A program made the position numbers and the translations under genes. This document shows positions 6,546-9,955 of a stretch of 9,955 bases of DNA, piece by piece. The stretch's first letter is position 1, and every line of letters starts with the position of its first letter. Origin of the DNA: Euryarchaeota archaeon Ods04 (GTDB lineage: Archaea > Halobacteriota > Halobacteria > Halobacteriales > Halorutilaceae); assembly GCA_028751055.1 (NCBI GenBank), contig JAQZDD010000016.1, positions 1 to 9,955 on the forward strand, written 5' to 3'. The notes under the pieces are model-generated. The model did no database searches. It was given only the letters and a program-made list of their open reading frames with translations, and had not been told where the DNA came from.

Positions 6546-7715
6546 CTAGTACGACTTGGGGAAGCCTATCTCCTGCGCTATGTGGTTACGCGCCATCTGC
6601 TGTGTGACGGGCGCGAGACGTGTCAGGTTGATTTCGCGCCACCAACGCTCTACGTCGTACTCGACGGCGTAGCCCCATCCGCCGAAAGCCTGCATCGAGT
6701 GGAAGACGGCGTCGATACCCGCGTCGACAGCGACGCTCTTCGCCACGTTGGTCTCGTAGGCGCAGTCCTCGCCGTTGTCGAACAGCCAAGCCGCCTTCTG
6801 TCTCATCAACGCGGCGGTCTCCATACGCGACCATGCTTCGGTAATCGGGAACTGGAGCGACTGGTACTGACCGATAGGTCCGCCGAAGACCTCACGGTCG
6901 TTGGTGTACTCAACCGCGCTCTTCGCGGCGAGTTTGCCTATGCCCGTCGCCGCCGCCGAGAACGCGATACGCTCGGGATTGAGCGTGTCGACGAGTGTCC
7001 ACCAGCCGTCGCCCTCCTCGCCGAGCATGTCCTCCTCGGGGACGCGGACATCCTCGAAGAAGACCTCGCACGAGTTGGAGTAGTTTATGCCGTGCTTCGG
7101 GATGGGCGAAACGTCGATTCCGTCGCTCTCCATGTCGACCAGAAAGAGGGAGATTCCGTCTGTCGGACGGTCGACCTCGTCGACGGGTGTGGTACGCGTC
7201 ACTAGCATGATGCGGTCGGCAACATCCGAGAACGTAATCCAGCACTTCTTGCCGTTGAGGACGTACTCGTCTCCGTCCCTTTCCGCCTTCGTCGCCACGT
7301 TGAGCGTGTTCGTGCCTGCCTCGGGTTCCGTTATGCCGATACAGAACTTGATGTCGCCCTTGGCGATTTGCGGCAGATACTCCTCCTTCTGCTCCTTCGT
7401 GCCGTGTTCACGTATGCCGACGCCAGCCATGCCTGCCGTCAGGACGAGGTACCACGTGCCTGCCATGCCGCATCCCTCGGCGCAGAGCGTCTCCATCGCT
7501 ATACCCATCTCCTGAAGACCCATGTCGGCACCGCCGTACTCGTCGGGCACGAGCAAGCCGTGGAAGCCCGCTTCGCCGAGTTCGTCCCAGAAGTCCCACG
7601 CTACCTCGCCGCTCTCCTCCTTCTCGCGCCAGTACTCGGGACCGAACTCGTCGGCTATCTCGCCTGCGGTCGAACGTATCATCTGCTCTTCGGGTGTCTC
7701 CGCGAAATCTACCAT
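6546..7715 (-). CDS. Acyl-CoA dehydrogenase with isovaleryl/long-chain-type catalytic Glu position
   Basis: A 389-residue FAD-dependent acyl-CoA dehydrogenase, normal in length, which makes an alpha,beta-double bond in an acyl-CoA and passes electrons to electron-transfer flavoprotein. Landmarks are VPDEYGGADMG (56-66), ITEPEAGTN (128-136), the substrate/FAD loop LNGKKCWIT (153-161), FFEDVRVPEEDMLG (219-232) and the C-terminal helical domain with QAFGGWGY (342-349). The usual catalytic Glu of the YEGT motif is absent: RLAPVT has P369 there. E248 in TLNPERIAF lies where isovaleryl- and long-chain acyl-CoA dehydrogenases carry their catalytic Glu, so activity is probably kept. I chose the ATG at 7715 (MVDFAETPEEQ) because family similarity starts there. 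The longer frame reaching 7826 adds an Arg-rich, family-unlike tail and crosses the divergent promoter region. Substrate is unknown; a branched-chain acyl-CoA is plausible beside this carboxylase. Confidence 0.92.
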   Translation of the reverse strand: MVDFAETPEEQMIRSTAGEIADEFGPEYWREKEESGEVAWDFWDELGEAGFHGLLVPDEYGGADMGLQEMGIAMETLCAEGCGMAGTWYLVLTAGMAGVGIREHGTKEQKEEYLPQIAKGDIKFCIGITEPEAGTNTLNVATKAERDGDEYVLNGKKCWITFSDVADRIMLVTRTTPVDEVDRPTDGISLFLVDMESDGIDVSPIPKHGINYSNSCEVFFEDVRVPEEDMLGEEGDGWWTLVDTLNPERIAFSAAATGIGKLAAKSAVEYTNDREVFGGPIGQYQSLQFPITEAWSRMETAALMRQKAAWLFDNGEDCAYETNVAKSVAVDAGIDAVFHSMQAFGGWGYAVEYDVERWWREINLTRLAPVTQQMARNHIAQEIGFPKSY

Positions 7716-7738
7716 GTTGGTTAATGTAGGCATGCTGA

Positions 7739-7746
7739 CAAATACC
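7739..7746 (-). promoter_or_regulatory. Weak TATA-like box for the minus-strand dehydrogenase
   Basis: On the minus strand GGTATTTG is centred about 27 bases before the ATG at 7715. That position fits leaderless transcription and supports the shorter start, but the match to consensus is weak. Confidence 0.35.
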
Positions 7747-7794
7747 TGTCGTCGGAGCACCGTGGCGGCACTCTCACCCACGTTTTCGGTGCGG

Positions 7795-7810
7795 TTTCGA
7801 GACGTACGAA
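7795..7810. promoter_or_regulatory. Degenerate copy of the palindromic site
   Basis: TTTCGAGACGTACGAA at 7795-7810 shares TTCGA, the core GACGTACG and a CGAA end with the perfect palindrome at 7833-7848, about 38 bases away. It is an imperfect dyad. It may be a second, weaker binding site for the same regulator in the divergent promoter region. Confidence 0.35.
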
Positions 7811-7832
7811 CCGGGGATGCGCACACGAGTTT

Positions 7833-7848
7833 TTCGACGTACGTCGAA
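7833..7848. promoter_or_regulatory. Perfect 16-bp palindrome, candidate operator
   Basis: TTCGACGTACGTCGAA is its own reverse complement across 16 bases. It lies between the divergent dehydrogenase genes, ending 25 bases before the TATA box of the plus-strand gene. That is where an archaeal activator or repressor often binds. The regulator is not in the window. The sequence shows the palindrome directly; the operator role is inferred. Confidence 0.5.
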
Positions 7849-7873
7849 GGGTCTGTTTGGAAAAATCAGGCAG

Positions 7874-7881
7874 TTTATATA
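7874..7881 (+). promoter_or_regulatory. Consensus TATA box of the first plus-strand dehydrogenase
   Basis: TTTATATA is a full archaeal TATA consensus centred about 26 bases before the ATG at 7903, predicting a leaderless transcript. It is the strongest promoter in the window. It also rules against the longer upstream reading frame, because the box would lie inside it. Confidence 0.7.
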
Positions 7882-7902
7882 CTCGAAGACGCTACTTCTG
7901 GT

Positions 7903-9057
7903 ATGGATTTTGAGGTACCAGAGGAGATAGAGCAGGTACGTGACGAGGTACGCAGATTCGGTGAGAACGAGATAGAACCGGTGGCGACGGAGTACGACGA
8001 GAAGGAGAAGTACCCGTGGGAGGTCATGGAGAAGGCGAAGGAGATGGGCATGTTGGGCGCGAGCATCCCCGTCGAGTACGGCGGCGCGGGATACGGACCA
8101 ATAGAGACTGCAATACTCATCGAGGAGCTTTTCGCAATCGACCCCGGTATCGCGCTCAGCATAACGAGCACGGCTTTCGGTGCCGACTCTCTCCTAGGGT
8201 TCGGTACGGAGGAGCAGAAGGAAGAGTACCTCGAACCCGTGGCTTCCGGAGACGCTATCATGGGCGCGGCGATATCCGAACCTGACACGGGAAGCGACGT
8301 TTCGAGCGTCTCGACACAGGCGGAGAAGGACGGCGACGAGTGGGTCATCAACGGAAACAAGATGTGGATAACCAACGGTACCGTCGGCGACTTCTTCGTC
8401 GTGATGTGTAACACCGACCCCGACGCGGCGAGCAGGTACTCGGGATTCTCGCAGATAATCGTCGAGTCCGACCGCGACGGCTTCAAGGCTGACAAGATTA
8501 CAGGAAAGATGGGTATACGCGCATCCGACACAGCGGAGCTCATCTTCGACGACGTGCGCGTACCCGAGGAGAACCTGATAGGCACGCAGGGCGCAGGATT
8601 CATGCAGCTCATGCAGTTCTTCGACGAGACGCGTACGATGGTCGCCGCACAGGGCGTCGGAATCGCAAAGGGAGCGTACGAGAACGCGCTCGAATACGCG
8701 AAAGAACGCGAGCAGTTCGGTAAGCCGATAGCAGAGTTCCAGGCGATTCAGCACAAGCTAGCCGACATGGCGACACGTACGGAAGCCGCGCGTCAACTCA
8801 CGTACAAGAGCGCGTGGAGCGTAGAGAACAGCGACGACCAGCTTACCGCGCTTGCGAGCATGGCGAAGGAGTACGCCTCACGCGTCGCCGTCGACGTAGC
8901 CAACGAAGGCGTACAGATACACGGAGGTGCGGGATACGTCAACGACTTCCCCGCCGAGAGGTTCTACCGCGACGCTAAGATAACCCAGATATACGAGGGT
9001 ACGACAGAGATTCAGAAGAACATCATAGCGCGCGAAATACTCGGTAAGGGCTTCTGA
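7903..9057 (+). CDS. Acyl-CoA dehydrogenase, classic short/medium-chain type
   Basis: A 384-residue FAD enzyme that oxidises acyl-CoA to trans-2-enoyl-CoA, using electron-transfer flavoprotein as acceptor. It starts MDFEVPEEIEQVRDEVRRF. It has PVEYGGAGYG (56-65), AAISEPDTGSD (122-132), INGNKMWITNG (149-159), FDDVRVPEENLIG (215-227), KEREQFGKPIAEFQAIQHKLADM (267-289), GGAGYVNDFPAERFYRDAKI (341-360) and the catalytic motif YEGTTEIQ with E365. DETR (241-244) holds Thr at the position where isovaleryl-type enzymes carry Glu, so the base is in the canonical place, unlike in the divergent neighbour. A frame open from 7522 was rejected because its N-terminus is low complexity, lacks family similarity and covers the TATA box. 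The partial gene downstream is a close paralogue. The exact chain-length preference cannot be read from the sequence. Confidence 0.95.
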   Translation: MDFEVPEEIEQVRDEVRRFGENEIEPVATEYDEKEKYPWEVMEKAKEMGMLGASIPVEYGGAGYGPIETAILIEELFAIDPGIALSITSTAFGADSLLGFGTEEQKEEYLEPVASGDAIMGAAISEPDTGSDVSSVSTQAEKDGDEWVINGNKMWITNGTVGDFFVVMCNTDPDAASRYSGFSQIIVESDRDGFKADKITGKMGIRASDTAELIFDDVRVPEENLIGTQGAGFMQLMQFFDETRTMVAAQGVGIAKGAYENALEYAKEREQFGKPIAEFQAIQHKLADMATRTEAARQLTYKSAWSVENSDDQLTALASMAKEYASRVAVDVANEGVQIHGGAGYVNDFPAERFYRDAKITQIYEGTTEIQKNIIAREILGKGF

Positions 9058-9076
9058 AGGTCAAGGTCAGAGGACG

Positions 9077-9110
9077 CGGTTTCCTCGGCGGAACCGACCG
9101 GCTGTTTTTT
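9077..9110 (+). terminator. Hairpin plus T-run terminator after the first plus-strand dehydrogenase
   Basis: About 20 bases after the stop at 9057, CGGTTTCC pairs with GGAACCG (one bulged T) around a short loop. ACCGGCTG and then six T (9105-9110) follow. This suits an archaeal T-rich terminator and suggests that the next dehydrogenase has its own promoter. Confidence 0.5.
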
Positions 9111-9208
9111 CTGCAGGAACGAGACTTACAAAGGACTCGGCTGTATCCCCGAAACAGCGGCGTCTTTCCGGATTACACACGGATATCTCAACACATCAAA
9201 ACCAACCA

Positions 9209-9250
9209 TTGATTTACGAAAGGCTGATTTCGGTTTAGGTTGTAAATCAA
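9209..9250. promoter_or_regulatory. 9-bp inverted repeat around the promoter of the second plus-strand dehydrogenase
   Basis: TTGATTTAC (9209-9217) is matched by its exact reverse complement GTAAATCAA (9242-9250), with arm centres 33 bases apart, about three helical turns. The right arm ends two bases before the ATG at 9253. The spacer holds the expected TATA position (weak candidate TGATTTC, 9225-9231). A dimer or tetramer bound here would cover the whole core promoter, so a repressor site is inferred. No copy is seen before the sister gene. Confidence 0.45.
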
Positions 9251-9252
9251 CT

Positions 9253-9955
9253 ATGGATTTCGAGCTAACCGATGAGCACCAACAGATACGAGAAGAAGTA
9301 CGTCGTTTCGGAGAGAACGAAATAGAGCCGGTAGCACAGGAACACGACGTCAAGGAGAAGTACCCGTACGATGTCGTAGAGAAAGCCGCCGAAATGGGGT
9401 TACTCGGCGCGTCGCTCCCCGTCGAGTACGGCGGTGCGGGGTACTCGGTTCTGGAGAACATCATAGTCGCCGAGGAGCTTTTCGCAGTCGACCCCGGCAT
9501 AGCGTTCTGCATAGGTGCCTCGTCTTTCGGCTGTGAGGCAATCATGGAGTTCGGTACGGAGGAGCAGAAGGAACGTTTCCTGCCGGACGTGGCTTCGGGA
9601 GACGCTATATCGGGTGCCGCCATCTCGGAGCCAGATACAGGCAGCGACGTTTCGAGCGTCTCGACAAGTGCCGAGAAAGACGGCGACGAATGGGTCATCA
9701 ACGGCAACAAGATGTGGATATCCAACGGTACCGTCGGCGACTTCTTCGTCGTTCTCTGTAAGACCGACCCCGAAGCCGAGGGACGTTACAACGGCTTCTC
9801 GCAGATAATCGTCGAGTCCGACCGCGACGGCTTCTCCGCAGAGAAGATTACAGGAAAGCTCGGCATCCGTGCGAGCGACACAGCCGAACTCATCTTCGAC
9901 GACGGACGCGTACCCGAGGAGAACCTCGTTGGAAACCGTGGAATGGGTTTCTTAC
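9253..9955 (+). CDS. Acyl-CoA dehydrogenase, tandem paralogue (cut by right edge)
   Basis: An open frame starts at the ATG at 9253 (MDFELTDEHQQIREEVRRF) and continues for 234 complete codons to the window edge without a stop. It aligns without gaps to the preceding dehydrogenase at an exact offset of 1350 bases, with 176 of 234 residues identical by my hand count. It keeps PVEYGGAGYS (56-65), AAISEPDTGSD (122-132), INGNKMWISNG (149-159) and FDDGRVPEENLVG (215-227). The usual DDVRV reads DDGRV here. The catalytic Glu region is outside the window. Differences cluster around residues 64-121, close to the substrate-binding helices, which would suit a different acyl chain preference. It is probably an FAD enzyme using electron-transfer flavoprotein like its sister. 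A terminator and a separate operator-like repeat lie between the two, so they may be regulated independently. Confidence 0.93.
   Translation, partial: MDFELTDEHQQIREEVRRFGENEIEPVAQEHDVKEKYPYDVVEKAAEMGLLGASLPVEYGGAGYSVLENIIVAEELFAVDPGIAFCIGASSFGCEAIMEFGTEEQKERFLPDVASGDAISGAAISEPDTGSDVSSVSTSAEKDGDEWVINGNKMWISNGTVGDFFVVLCKTDPEAEGRYNGFSQIIVESDRDGFSAEKITGKLGIRASDTAELIFDDGRVPEENLVGNRGMGFL

Noticed and set aside
7716..7826. N-terminal extension of the minus-strand dehydrogenase.
   Set aside because: Arg-rich and unlike the family; similarity and a suitably spaced TATA-like box both place the start at 7715.
7522..7902. N-terminal extension of the first plus-strand dehydrogenase.
   Set aside because: Low-complexity sequence without family similarity, antisense to the divergent dehydrogenase, and it would contain the consensus TATA box and the palindrome.
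7875..8612. Ser-rich 245-codon minus-strand frame opposite the first plus-strand dehydrogenase.
   Set aside because: A similar frame occurs opposite the paralogue (9126-9725), as expected for a shadow of a conserved coding sequence.

Overview
The window looks like chromosomal DNA from a halophilic archaeon of the Halobacteria type or a close relative. The proteins are rich in Asp and Glu. Several genes have an AT-rich TATA-like box about 25-28 bases before the ATG and no room for a leader, which fits leaderless archaeal transcripts. At the left edge is the start of a twin-arginine lipoprotein of haloarchaeal style, and the gene families (DUF211, CCC1/VIT1-like, biotin-dependent acyl-CoA carboxylase, acyl-CoA dehydrogenases, CitE-like lyase) suit that group. 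Isoleucine is often encoded by ATA, which is unusual for classic GC-rich haloarchaea. No RNA genes, CRISPR arrays or insertion sequences were seen, and no gene-free stretch exceeds 300 bases.

Layout, left to right. (1) 1-240, minus: N-terminal part of a Tat-exported lipoprotein, running off the left edge. (2) 369-1271, plus: CitE/HpcH-family CoA-ester lyase, divergent from the lipoprotein. (3) 1284-1892 and 1899-2183, minus: a two-gene unit of DUF211 followed by a CCC1/VIT1-like membrane protein. (4) 2285-4060 and 4065-5840, minus: a tight two-gene unit for a biotin-dependent acyl-CoA carboxylase. The alpha subunit (biotin carboxylase plus biotin carrier) comes first. The carboxyltransferase beta subunit has an N-terminal extension resembling the small haloarchaeal PccX/epsilon-type subunit. 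(5) 5941-6501, minus: unrecognised acidic protein. (6) 6546-7715, minus: acyl-CoA dehydrogenase whose catalytic Glu appears to sit at the isovaleryl-/long-chain-type position. (7) 7903-9057 and 9253-end, plus: two tandem, closely related acyl-CoA dehydrogenases of the classic type, the second cut by the right edge.

Together the metabolic genes read as an acyl-CoA catabolic island: dehydrogenases desaturate acyl-CoA, the carboxylase adds CO2 to an acyl- or enoyl-CoA, and a CitE-like lyase cleaves a hydroxyacyl-CoA. The carboxyltransferase carries active-site sequence of the methylcrotonyl-CoA carboxylase type rather than the propionyl-CoA type. The gene set resembles the mycobacterial leucine-degradation locus (accA1-accD1-fadE19-citE-like), so leucine/isovalerate breakdown is a reasonable hypothesis. 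Propionyl-CoA metabolism remains the main alternative. Two candidate operators stand out: a perfect 16-bp palindrome upstream of the first plus-strand dehydrogenase, and a 9-bp inverted repeat around the start of the second.
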